A stretch of DNA of 64,000 nt from positions 4,301-68,300 of the forward strand of contig JAEZDC010000035.1 of NCBI GenBank assembly GCA_023429825.1. Reading direction: 5' to 3'. Within the stretch, counting starts at the first letter, position 1. Each line of letters starts with the position of its first letter. Source of the stretch: Bacteroidota bacterium (GTDB lineage: Bacteria; Bacteroidota; Bacteroidia; Chitinophagales; Chitinophagaceae). Below are positions 44,099 to 51,353 of the stretch, in pieces. The translations under genes were made by a program, and so were the position numbers. A model generated the notes under the pieces. It was given only the letters and a program-made list of their open reading frames with translations, did not search any database and was not told where the DNA came from.

Positions 44099-44152
44099 AG
44101 CCAGCAGCAACACGCTATTAGACTCCCGTAGCATCGCACACTTCAGTGTATT
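44099..44152 (+). repeat. Dispersed intergenic repeat, copy 3
   Basis: Reads AGCCAGCAGCAACACGCTAT, then ACTCCCGTAGCATCGCACAC. It matches copy 6 in 'GCTATTA.ACTCCCGT' and in the CGCACAC core. It lies between the TonB-like gene and the terminator of the protease gene. Confidence 0.55.
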
Positions 44153-44159
44153 AACAAAA

Positions 44160-44184
44160 ATGGGCAGGTGAAAAACCTGCCCAT
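44160..44184 (-). terminator. Terminator of the sigma factor / protease operon
   Basis: Perfect 10-bp stem ATGGGCAGGT/ACCTGCCCAT with a 5-nt loop, followed on the minus strand by a T-rich tract. Confidence 0.85.
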
Positions 44185-44209
44185 CGTTCATTTATAAAAT
44201 ACAGTATAA

Positions 44210-45307
44210 TTAGAATGCTTTTACCTGGTAAACGTAATCTTCCAGTTGCTTGATCTGGTTCACCCTGTCTTTACCTTTTAGGCTGGAAGCGGTAGAGAGT
44301 TTTATCTTCTCAATAGCCGTATCAGATTTTTTCACTTCATCAATAAAGCGATAAAGCGCTTTATTTTTCACCGCAAATACAACACCTATTGCCTGTGTTT
44401 GTCTTGTGCTTAATACACCGATAATCTCTCCATTCTTATTTAAAACAGGACCCCCAGAGTTACCCGGATTGGCACTCAAACTCATTTGGTAAGTGAGCGT
44501 ATCTCCATCAAAACCAGTTCTTGCACTTAGGTACCCCATATTGTAAACGATCTCATTCTTTGGATAACCGAGCGTATAGATCTCTTCACCAAGATCGGCA
44601 GAAGTTCGTTTGAAACTATAAGGTAAGGTTGATTGTGTTTTAAAATCTTCGTCTTCTATCTTAAGAACTGCCAGGTCTTTAGAGTCATCCTTAGCAAGGA
44701 TCCTTGCTTTAAATTCCTGGCCTTTACTATTCACTACCACGACAGAAGAAAAGTTTCTGAGTACATGCGCATTGGTGATAAGATAACCTTTACCATCGAT
44801 CATAAAACCCGAACCATCTGTTGTTTGAGTGATCTCAACCGGTATTTTGGACCTTTTTACTTCGTTATTGATCGCATCTGTCTTACGTTTCAGGTTATTC
44901 ACCTCCCTGTTCAATTCCTGTAAAGCCCTTTGATTGGGAGCAGGAGCGATCAGTAATGCGATCACGCTGATCACTAACGCTATAACGCCGCCAACACTTG
45001 CTGCGATGGCCGTAACCCTTTTATATCTTTTCCAGAGCTGAATGATCTTAGCTTTTGTCGTAGGAGTAGGGTCTTCGCTGATCTCACCATTCTCAACAAG
45101 TGTATTATGAGCCTCATGCAGCTGGTGCTTAAGGTTACGGTGAGCCGAGTAAGTATCCATCTGCTGGAGGAACATGCTATGCTCCACCACCATTTGGTCT
45201 ACTTCCGGAGTAGTCTTGCGAAGGTTCTCGAAATACTCACGCTCTTCACGGCTCATCTTGCCGCTGAGGTAGTTTTCGATCGCTTCTAAAAGTAAAATAT
45301 CATCCAT
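44210..45307 (-). CDS. Membrane-anchored S1C serine protease with anti-sigma-like cytoplasmic N-terminus
   Basis: From the ATG at 45307 the protein has 365 residues. The first 95 form a cytoplasmic helical segment ('LLEAIENYLSGKMSREEREY', 'MFLQQM') like the N-terminus of Bacteroidota anti-sigma factors. Then come one membrane helix (about 98-120), a coiled coil and a periplasmic trypsin-like domain with His181 ('TNAHVLRN'), Asp211 ('SKDLAVLKI') and Ser284 ('GNSGGPV'). There is no PDZ domain. It is encoded 4 bp after an ECF sigma factor gene. I infer an anti-sigma factor joined to a protease, so envelope proteolysis and sigma release could be linked; biochemical proof is lacking. Confidence 0.87.
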   Translation of the reverse strand: MDDILLLEAIENYLSGKMSREEREYFENLRKTTPEVDQMVVEHSMFLQQMDTYSAHRNLKHQLHEAHNTLVENGEISEDPTPTTKAKIIQLWKRYKRVTAIAASVGGVIALVISVIALLIAPAPNQRALQELNREVNNLKRKTDAINNEVKRSKIPVEITQTTDGSGFMIDGKGYLITNAHVLRNFSSVVVVNSKGQEFKARILAKDDSKDLAVLKIEDEDFKTQSTLPYSFKRTSADLGEEIYTLGYPKNEIVYNMGYLSARTGFDGDTLTYQMSLSANPGNSGGPVLNKNGEIIGVLSTRQTQAIGVVFAVKNKALYRFIDEVKKSDTAIEKIKLSTASSLKGKDRVNQIKQLEDYVYQVKAF

Positions 45308-45311
45308 ATAA

Positions 45312-45878
45312 TTATTCTCCAATATTAAACTGTGCAAAGAACAACTTCTTCAATCTCATCAGGCACTTATACTTCTGGTTCTTTGCGTTATCAGCATTGG
45401 TGTACTTAAACTCTTTTGCTATCTGCTGCATATCTTTTTTCTGCAGGTAATACGCTTCCAAAAGACTTTTGCAGGGTTCGCCGAGGCTGTTTAAGGCTCT
45501 GTCCATGATGGCGTATTCTGCATTTTTCCGTTCATGCTCGTCAATATCCTCTTCTACAGCCACCGTTTCCTTCATCCCTTCTACCTGTGGTAAATATCTT
45601 CCTAACTGCTGTAATCTTTTGAGCCACAAACGCCTGCAGATAGAATAGATATAGGTCTGGATCTTACAGGTGAGCACAAATGATTCGCTTTGAGCTTTTT
45701 CGTACAGTGCTATCATGGCTTCCTGGAAGATGTCTTTCGCTTCATCTAAAGAGCCATTGTTATTGGTAATGAACACTAAAACAACGCTGAAGTTCTCTTT
45801 ATAGATCGTTTCTATGGCCTTACTGTCATTGTTTGCCAGCCCCTTCAGTAATAGTTGTTCGTTGATCTCAGCTTTCAC
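45312..45878 (-). CDS. ECF-type RNA polymerase sigma factor
   Basis: A 188-residue sigma-70-family factor (start GTG at 45878; a TTG one codon before is the alternative). Region 2 is seen in 'EAKDIFQEAMIALYEKAQSE' (about 40-60) and 'CKIQTYIYSICRRLWLKRLQ', and region 4 in 'LNSLGEPCKSLLEAYYLQKK' followed by 'MQQIAKEFKYTNADNAKNQK' (about 128-172). It directs polymerase to a special promoter set, usually envelope or stress functions. The downstream protease gene is its likely regulator. Confidence 0.92.
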   Translation of the reverse strand: MKAEINEQLLLKGLANNDSKAIETIYKENFSVVLVFITNNNGSLDEAKDIFQEAMIALYEKAQSESFVLTCKIQTYIYSICRRLWLKRLQQLGRYLPQVEGMKETVAVEEDIDEHERKNAEYAIMDRALNSLGEPCKSLLEAYYLQKKDMQQIAKEFKYTNADNAKNQKYKCLMRLKKLFFAQFNIGE

Positions 45879-46023
45879 CAATCTGTTTTTAATACGGTCA
45901 TGTAGAAAAAGTAACCCAAAGAACCGCTAAAAATCTTTTTTAAAAAAGTTCTGTTTCGCCGGGTTACCTTTTATAACCGTATGGTATTAACGTAAAATTC
46001 ACTCACAAAAACAACATTGTACA

Positions 46024-46215
46024 ATGAAAAAGTTATTTGCAATCTTAGCAGTTGCTGGTGTTATGGCAGCTTGCAACAGCGGTGATGATGCTGCTACAAC
46101 TGACACAACAACTACTACAGTTGACACAACTACAGTTCCAGCTACAGTTGATACATCTGCTGCTACTGTAGATACTTCAGCTGCAACTTCAGCTGATACA
46201 ACTACAACTAAGTAA
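46024..46215 (+). CDS. Small Thr/Ala/Asp-rich lipoprotein
   Basis: A 63-residue protein with a perfect lipoprotein signal peptide (lipobox MAAC, Cys17). The mature part is a low-complexity tail of Thr, Asp, Ala, Val and Ser with a repeated 'ATVDTSA' unit, probably disordered and exposed on a membrane surface. No function is known for this type. It is preceded by no recognisable promoter but is followed by a good terminator, which supports its being a real gene. Confidence 0.75.
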   Translation: MKKLFAILAVAGVMAACNSGDDAATTDTTTTTVDTTTVPATVDTSAATVDTSAATSADTTTTK

Positions 46216-46294
46216 TTGATTGAAGCACTTCGAAAAGTAGCTTGCCATCGAAGTAGCTTATACAAATTTTTCATATGGCAAGCAATCGTTAGAG

Positions 46295-46325
46295 GCCGTT
46301 CCGTTTCCACGGAAGGGCTTTTTCT
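46295..46325 (+). terminator. Terminator of the small lipoprotein gene
   Basis: Stem GCCGTTCCGT/ACGGAAGGGC with one mismatch and a TTCC loop, followed by TTTTTCTTT. Confidence 0.7.
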
Positions 46326-46454
46326 TTGAAATATGTTCGATAACCTTTATTTTCGATGTAGAATGAAACATAACAGCAAATATTATTATTGGTATTATTT
46401 CAACAGGAAATAGCCGGGGTAGTATTTGCATGAACCATAACCAATTACTTATAC

Positions 46455-46487
46455 AAGATCCCGGCAACCAGCCGGGATCTTTGTTTT
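46455..46487. terminator. Hairpin upstream of tyrA
   Basis: Perfect 11-bp stem AAGATCCCGGC/GCCGGGATCTT with a 5-nt loop and TTGTTTT. It lies only 12 bp before the tyrA start codon, so besides ending an upstream transcript it might act as an attenuator for tyrA. No leader peptide was recognised. The remaining 46216-46454 shows only an incidental GCTTGCCAT/ATGGCAAGC inverted repeat. Confidence 0.7.
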
Positions 46488-46498
46488 AATACCTGATT

Positions 46499-47341
46499 AT
46501 GACTGTAGGAATTATCGGTACGGGTATGATGGGTGGAAGCTTTGCCTGGCTCATTAGCGAAAAGCAACCCTCATGGAATATTATCGGCTTCGACCGTTCG
46601 GCTGAACATGCGCAAAAGGCGTTGGAAGTTGGGTTTATTGATGAAGCGCTTTCAATGGAAGAATTGATCAGAAGAAGTGACCTGGTGATCATTACCATAC
46701 CGGTAAATCATATCGTGGGTTTACTGCCCATCATAATGAATAAGATCAATGAAAGGCAGGTGGTGATGGATATCGGTTCTACCAAAGAGGAGATCGTAAA
46801 CGCGATAAAAGATCATCCTAAAAGAAAACGGTTTGTTGCAACGCACCCTATGTGGGGAACGGAATACAGCGGGCCGGAGAATGCAGTAAAGGGCGCTTTC
46901 AAAGGAAGAGTAGCTGTTATCTGTAACAGAGATGAAAGTGATGCGGATGCGATTGAACTTGTGGAGAGCCTGTATAATCTTGTACCGATGCAGAAAGTGT
47001 ATATGGAAGCGCATGAACATGATATACATGCTGCGTATGTAAGCCACATCAGTCATATTGCTTCGTACGCTTTGGCATTAACTGTGTTGGAAAAGGAAAG
47101 AGAAGAAGATAAAATATTCCAGTTGGCAGGTGGCGGTTTTGAAAGCACGGTGCGTTTGGCGAAGAGTAATCCAGCCATGTGGGTGCCGATCTTTATGCAG
47201 AATAAAGAAAACGTGTTGGATGTATTGAATGAGCATATATCGCAGTTGCGCAAATTCAAAGCATGTTTGGAGAAAGAAAATTTTGAATACCTGCAAGAAT
47301 TGATAGAAGGGGCAAATAAGATCAAACGGATCATTAAATGA
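46499..47341 (+). CDS. tyrA: Prephenate dehydrogenase
   Basis: A 280-residue NAD-dependent enzyme that oxidatively decarboxylates prephenate to 4-hydroxyphenylpyruvate in tyrosine synthesis. The nucleotide fold 'VGIIGTGMMGGSFAW' is at 3-17. The catalytic histidine region is 'FVATHPMWGTEYSGPENA' (about 112-129), and the prephenate-binding 'HDIHAAYVSHISHIASYALA' is at about 175-194. No chorismate mutase or ACT domain is fused. It heads a run of aromatic amino-acid genes on the same strand. Confidence 0.94.
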   Translation: MTVGIIGTGMMGGSFAWLISEKQPSWNIIGFDRSAEHAQKALEVGFIDEALSMEELIRRSDLVIITIPVNHIVGLLPIIMNKINERQVVMDIGSTKEEIVNAIKDHPKRKRFVATHPMWGTEYSGPENAVKGAFKGRVAVICNRDESDADAIELVESLYNLVPMQKVYMEAHEHDIHAAYVSHISHIASYALALTVLEKEREEDKIFQLAGGGFESTVRLAKSNPAMWVPIFMQNKENVLDVLNEHISQLRKFKACLEKENFEYLQELIEGANKIKRIIK

Positions 47342-47349
47342 TGATAATA

Positions 47350-47405
47350 GTTCAGAAAGTACAAGTGAGTGACACAACAGGCGATGCTATGAAAGACTAA
47401 AGCCG
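47350..47405 (-). repeat. Dispersed intergenic repeat, copy 4
   Basis: On the minus strand it reads GGCTTTAGTCTTTCATAGCA, then TCGCCTGTTGTGTCACTCACTTGTAC in two overlapping blocks. It resembles copies 1 and 5 and separates tyrA from the DEAD-box helicase gene. Confidence 0.6.
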
Positions 47406-47450
47406 GTCTCATTATAACATTCAAAAACCATATAAGGCAATGAATTAAAG

Positions 47451-47458
47451 TACATTTG
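47451..47458 (+). promoter_or_regulatory. -7 element TACATTTG for the DEAD-box helicase gene
   Basis: Exact TAnnTTTG, 16 nt before the ATG at 47475. It suggests the helicase has a promoter separate from tyrA. Confidence 0.4.
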
Positions 47459-47474
47459 CCGCAAATTAGAATTG

Positions 47475-49145
47475 ATGACAACATTCAGTGAAGTAGGGTT
47501 AGATGAAAGATTAGTGAAAGCAACAGATGCTTTGGGATTTGTGAACCCGAGCCCGATACAGGAGAAAGCTATTCCTGTGCTTTTAAGCGGAACAAAAGAT
47601 TTTGTGGGGCTTGCTCAAACCGGAACCGGTAAAACCGCAGCGTTCGGGTTGCCGTTATTGCAGTTAATGGATACGAAGCAACGTTTTCCGCAAGCATTGG
47701 TTATATGTCCTACCAGAGAATTGTGCATGCAAATAGTAAACGATATTGAACAATTCAAAAAGTTCATACCGGGCATGCATGTAGTTGCTGTGTATGGTGG
47801 TGCATCTATCAGCACACAAGTTCGGGATATCAGGAAAGGGGTGCAGATAATCGTAGCTACTCCCGGACGCTTGATCGACCTTATTGAACGTAAAGCGATC
47901 AACCTCGAAGAGATAAAGTATGTAGTGTTAGATGAAGCCGACGAAATGCTGAACATGGGCTTCCAGGAAGATATTGAATTTATTCTCCAAAATACACCGA
48001 AAAGGGAAGCCACCTGGCTATTCAGTGCAACGATGCCGCCTGAGATCAGGCGAGTGAGTAAACGGTACATGAAACAACCTTTCGAGGTGACCGTTGGAAA
48101 GGCAAATACAGGAAGTAAGAATATCGATCACCAGTATTATGTGATACAGGCGCAGCATCGCTATGAAGCATTGAAGCGATTGATCGATTTCAACCCCGGT
48201 ATCTACGGGATCATCTTTACCAGAACAAAGCTTGACGCACAAGATATTTCTGAAAAACTTACAAGGGAAGGATACGACATTGATGCATTGCATGGAGATC
48301 TAACGCAGGGGCAAAGAGATAAAGTAATGAGCGCTTTTAGAGAAAGAACATTGCAATTGCTAATCGCAACAGATGTAGCAGCAAGAGGTATCGACGTAAA
48401 AGAAATCACCCATGTGATCAACTATGAATTGCCTGATGATGTTGAAGTGTATACGCATCGAAGTGGAAGAACAGGTCGTGCAGGAAGCACTGGTATATGT
48501 ATGAGTCTTGTGCATGCAAGAGAGACATATAAGCTGCGTACCATCGAGAAAATGGTGCAGCAGCCATTTCACAAACTGGAGATTCCCAGCGGTAAAGATG
48601 TTTGCCGTAAACAGTTCTTCTTTTTCATGGACAAACTGTTGCAAACAGATATCTCTCATGGTGACTACGAAACATATTTACCAATGCTGCAGGAGAAGTT
48701 CGCAGATGTAAGTAAAGAGGAAGTATTGCAAAGAGTAGCTGCGTTAGAGTTTGACAGGTTCCTGAAATATTATGAGAACTCTGGTGATTTGAATGTCAGA
48801 GATCAAAAAAGAGATAAAAGAGATGCTTCGGGAAATAGCAGGGATCGTGATCGCAGTGAAAGAAGAGATGGGAGAGGAGATAATCGTCGTCAGTCGAATG
48901 GCAATTTCAGTCGTTTGTTTGTGAACCTTGGAACAAAAGATGGTTTTTATAAAGCGAGTTTCCTTCAGTTCATTTTGGATATGAGCGATCTTAAAAAAGA
49001 TGTACTTGGAAGGATCGATATGAAAGAAATGAATAGCTGGATAGAGATCGATGCCAAAGCTGCAAAACAAATGATCAGATCACTTGATGGTAAAAATTTT
49101 AAGGGAAGGAAGATCAGGATGAATGATGCGGACAGCAGGAGGTAA
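47475..49145 (+). CDS. DEAD-box RNA helicase with DbpA-type RNA-binding C-terminus
   Basis: A 556-residue ATP-dependent RNA helicase. The Q motif 'NPSPIQEKAIP' is at 24-34, Walker A 'AQTGTGKTA' near 47-55, DEAD at 153-156, SAT in 'WLFSATMPPE', and motif VI 'HRSGRTGRAG' near 334. A disordered, Arg/Asp-rich linker ('RDRSERRDGRGDNRRQ') leads to a DbpA-type RNA-binding domain ('FSRLFVNLGTKDGFYKASF' to 'GKNFKGRKIRMND', about 475-552). This places it near CsdA/DbpA helicases acting on rRNA or structured mRNA. It lies between tyrA and the DAHP synthase gene, which is unexpected for its function. Confidence 0.94.
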   Translation: MTTFSEVGLDERLVKATDALGFVNPSPIQEKAIPVLLSGTKDFVGLAQTGTGKTAAFGLPLLQLMDTKQRFPQALVICPTRELCMQIVNDIEQFKKFIPGMHVVAVYGGASISTQVRDIRKGVQIIVATPGRLIDLIERKAINLEEIKYVVLDEADEMLNMGFQEDIEFILQNTPKREATWLFSATMPPEIRRVSKRYMKQPFEVTVGKANTGSKNIDHQYYVIQAQHRYEALKRLIDFNPGIYGIIFTRTKLDAQDISEKLTREGYDIDALHGDLTQGQRDKVMSAFRERTLQLLIATDVAARGIDVKEITHVINYELPDDVEVYTHRSGRTGRAGSTGICMSLVHARETYKLRTIEKMVQQPFHKLEIPSGKDVCRKQFFFFMDKLLQTDISHGDYETYLPMLQEKFADVSKEEVLQRVAALEFDRFLKYYENSGDLNVRDQKRDKRDASGNSRDRDRSERRDGRGDNRRQSNGNFSRLFVNLGTKDGFYKASFLQFILDMSDLKKDVLGRIDMKEMNSWIEIDAKAAKQMIRSLDGKNFKGRKIRMNDADSRR

Positions 49146-49176
49146 TTAGCGAATTAGCAAATGAGACAATTAGCAA

Positions 49177-50262
49177 ATGGAGGCAACATCAACACAACAG
49201 GAAAAATTGACTACAGTTTGGAATAAACGACCGCTCATAATCAGCGGGCCGTGTTCAGCTGAAACAGAAGAACAGGTTTTAGAAACAGCGCTGCGGTTGA
49301 AAGGCACTGGTAGGGTGGACATGCTCAGAGCCGGGATATGGAAACCCAGGACCCGCCCCGGAAGTTTCGAAGGAGTAGGAGCGAAGGGTTTGAACTGGTT
49401 AATGAGTGCAAAAAAGCAAACTGGCTTACCTACAACCGTTGAAGTGGCTACAGGCAAGCAGGTAGAAGATGCATTACATTTTGATGTAGATGTATTATGG
49501 ATCGGGGCTCGAACTACAGTGAATCCTTTTAGTGTGCAGGAAGTTGCCGATGCATTAAGAGGTGTAAATGTGCCGGTGCTTATCAAAAACCCCATCAACC
49601 CCGATCTTGAATTGTGGACGGGTGCTGTAGAACGTGTTGCAAAAGCGGGTATCGAAAACATTGGGCTTATCCATCGTGGCTTTAGTTCATATGGTAACAC
49701 AGAATATCGCAATGCACCCATGTGGCACCTGGCGATTGAGATGAAAAGAAGAAACCCGGGTATGATGCTGATCTGTGATCCTTCACATATCAGTGGCAGA
49801 AGAGATATATTATTAGATGTTTCGCAAAAGAGCATCGATCTTGATTATGATGGATTGATGATCGAATCACATATTGATCCGGACAATGCATGGAGTGATG
49901 CGAAGCAACAGATCACTCCTGAAACATTAGCAAAACTATTAGATCAAATCCAGTGGAGAGTAGAGACCATAGATGAGAAAGCATTCGTGGTGGCGCTGGA
50001 ACGACTGAGAGACCAGATCAATCATGTAGATGATGAGTTATTGCAACTGCTTGGTCAACGAATGAAAATTGCTGACAAAATCGGAGAATATAAAAAAGCG
50101 AACAGCATCACCATTTTGCAAACGAGTCGCTGGAATGAGATATTAGAAAGAGCAATGGCAAAGGGAGAGAAGTTGGGCTTAAGTAAAGAATTCATTGTAA
50201 AATATTTTGATGCCGTGCATATGGAAAGCATCAATCATCAGAATAAAATAATGAATAGTTAG
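49177..50262 (+). CDS. Bifunctional 3-deoxy-7-phosphoheptulonate synthase / chorismate mutase
   Basis: The 361-residue protein joins two activities. Residues about 10-265 form the DAHP synthase TIM barrel (KDO8P/DAHP type), with 'LIISGPCSAETEEQ' (about 20-33), 'MLRAGIWKPRTRPGSFEG' (about 49-66), 'IKNPINPDLELW' and 'LICDPSHISGRRD' (about 199-211). Residues about 270-355 form an AroQ chorismate mutase ('LERLRDQINHVDDELLQLLG', 'RMKIADKIGEYKK'). It condenses phosphoenolpyruvate with erythrose 4-phosphate and converts chorismate to prephenate. The mutase domain may act as the feedback sensor, as in related fusions. Confidence 0.94.
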   Translation: MEATSTQQEKLTTVWNKRPLIISGPCSAETEEQVLETALRLKGTGRVDMLRAGIWKPRTRPGSFEGVGAKGLNWLMSAKKQTGLPTTVEVATGKQVEDALHFDVDVLWIGARTTVNPFSVQEVADALRGVNVPVLIKNPINPDLELWTGAVERVAKAGIENIGLIHRGFSSYGNTEYRNAPMWHLAIEMKRRNPGMMLICDPSHISGRRDILLDVSQKSIDLDYDGLMIESHIDPDNAWSDAKQQITPETLAKLLDQIQWRVETIDEKAFVVALERLRDQINHVDDELLQLLGQRMKIADKIGEYKKANSITILQTSRWNEILERAMAKGEKLGLSKEFIVKYFDAVHMESINHQNKIMNS

Positions 50263-50263
50263 C

Positions 50264-50330
50264 CTGGCTTTCGGTGCATATGGCATCGTCTGTTGCGTCG
50301 CACACTTGTACGTTCAGAACAATATTGAGC
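50264..50330 (+). repeat. Dispersed intergenic repeat, copy 5 (best-preserved)
   Basis: Contains GGCATCGTCTG directly followed by TTGCGTCGCACACTTGTAC and GTTCAGAACAATATTGAGCA. It fills the whole gap between the DAHP synthase and aroB genes and would add a spurious 19-residue extension to AroB if an upstream TTG were used. Confidence 0.7.
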
Positions 50331-51353
50331 ATGACCAAACTAACATACAAATTTTCAACTGCATCAACTGACTTCTACTTCAACAGTAGTTTCTCACTAC
50401 TGAAAAAGCGTATCGATCAAAAGAATACAGTTCTTGTTACAGATGAAAATGTTTTCAATGCACACAAGTACAAATTCAAGAACTGGAATACCATAATTCT
50501 CAAACCAGGCGAGCAATATAAGATCCAGCAAACCGCAGATGCAGTTATCGATCAATTAATAGAATTTGAAGCAGACAGAAAAACGATGCTGGTTGGTATA
50601 GGTGGTGGTGTGATCACTGATATCACTGGTTATGTCGCTTCAATATACATGCGTGGAATTCAATTTGGTTTTGTACCAACTACATTATTAGCGATGGTGG
50701 ATGCCAGCATTGGCGGGAAGAATGGAATTGATGTAGGAGAATATAAGAATATGGTGGGCACTATCAAACAACCTTCATTCATCTTACACGATCATAGTTT
50801 GCTTTCATCATTACCGGTTCGGGAATGGCAAAATGGATTTGCAGAGATCATTAAACATGCCTGCATAAAAGATGCGGCTATGTTCAAAGCGCTTGAAGTA
50901 AATTCTATTAATCAGTATAGAAAGAAAAAACAGTTACAAGCTGAGCTTGTGAAACAAAATGCGTTGATCAAATTAAAAACAGTTCAGAAGGATGAGTTTG
51001 AACAAGGTGAGAGAAAGCTGTTGAATTTTGGTCATTCGCTTGGGCATGCATTGGAAACACAATATGAGCTTTCGCATGGACAGGCGATCAGTATTGGAAT
51101 GACCTATGCTGCTGAAATATCAGCTAAACTTTTAAACTTTAGAGATACAGAAAGACTTACTTCCATTCTCGAACAATATGGACTTCCAACCTACGCGTCA
51201 TTCAATGCGAGGAAAGTATTTGATGTGTTGAAGATGGATAAGAAAAGAGAGAAAAAAGACATCAATTATATTTTGCTGGACAAGATCGGTAAGGCGAAGA
51301 TCCAATCAATTCCTTTGAAGCAATTGCAACAATTAATAGGAGGTTTGCAATGA
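50331..51353 (+). CDS. aroB: 3-dehydroquinate synthase
   Basis: From the ATG at 50331 the enzyme has 340 residues. It converts DAHP to 3-dehydroquinate using NAD and a divalent metal. Motifs include the NAD loop 'VGIGGGVITDITGYVASIYM' (about 90-109), 'VPTTLLAMVDASIGGKNGID' (about 115-134), 'EIIKHACIKD' (metal Glu, about 176-185), 'LLNFGHSLGHALE' and 'SHGQAISIGM' (metal histidines). Its stop codon overlaps the aroA start (ATGA), so the two are coupled. Confidence 0.95.
   Translation: MTKLTYKFSTASTDFYFNSSFSLLKKRIDQKNTVLVTDENVFNAHKYKFKNWNTIILKPGEQYKIQQTADAVIDQLIEFEADRKTMLVGIGGGVITDITGYVASIYMRGIQFGFVPTTLLAMVDASIGGKNGIDVGEYKNMVGTIKQPSFILHDHSLLSSLPVREWQNGFAEIIKHACIKDAAMFKALEVNSINQYRKKKQLQAELVKQNALIKLKTVQKDEFEQGERKLLNFGHSLGHALETQYELSHGQAISIGMTYAAEISAKLLNFRDTERLTSILEQYGLPTYASFNARKVFDVLKMDKKREKKDINYILLDKIGKAKIQSIPLKQLQQLIGGLQ

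Noticed and set aside
45999..46310. 103-codon frame opposite the Thr-rich lipoprotein gene
   Set aside because: Its Val/Ala/Ser runs are the complement of Thr codons on the plus strand; the plus strand has a clean lipoprotein signal and terminator.
49170..49835. Long open frame opposite the DAHP synthase gene (221 codons, minus strand)
   Set aside because: It is the mirror of a well-supported gene; its product is Cys/Ser/Pro-rich without any domain pattern.
50274..50330. N-terminal extension of AroB from an upstream TTG
   Set aside because: The extension is repeat sequence; family members start at the position of the ATG at 50331.
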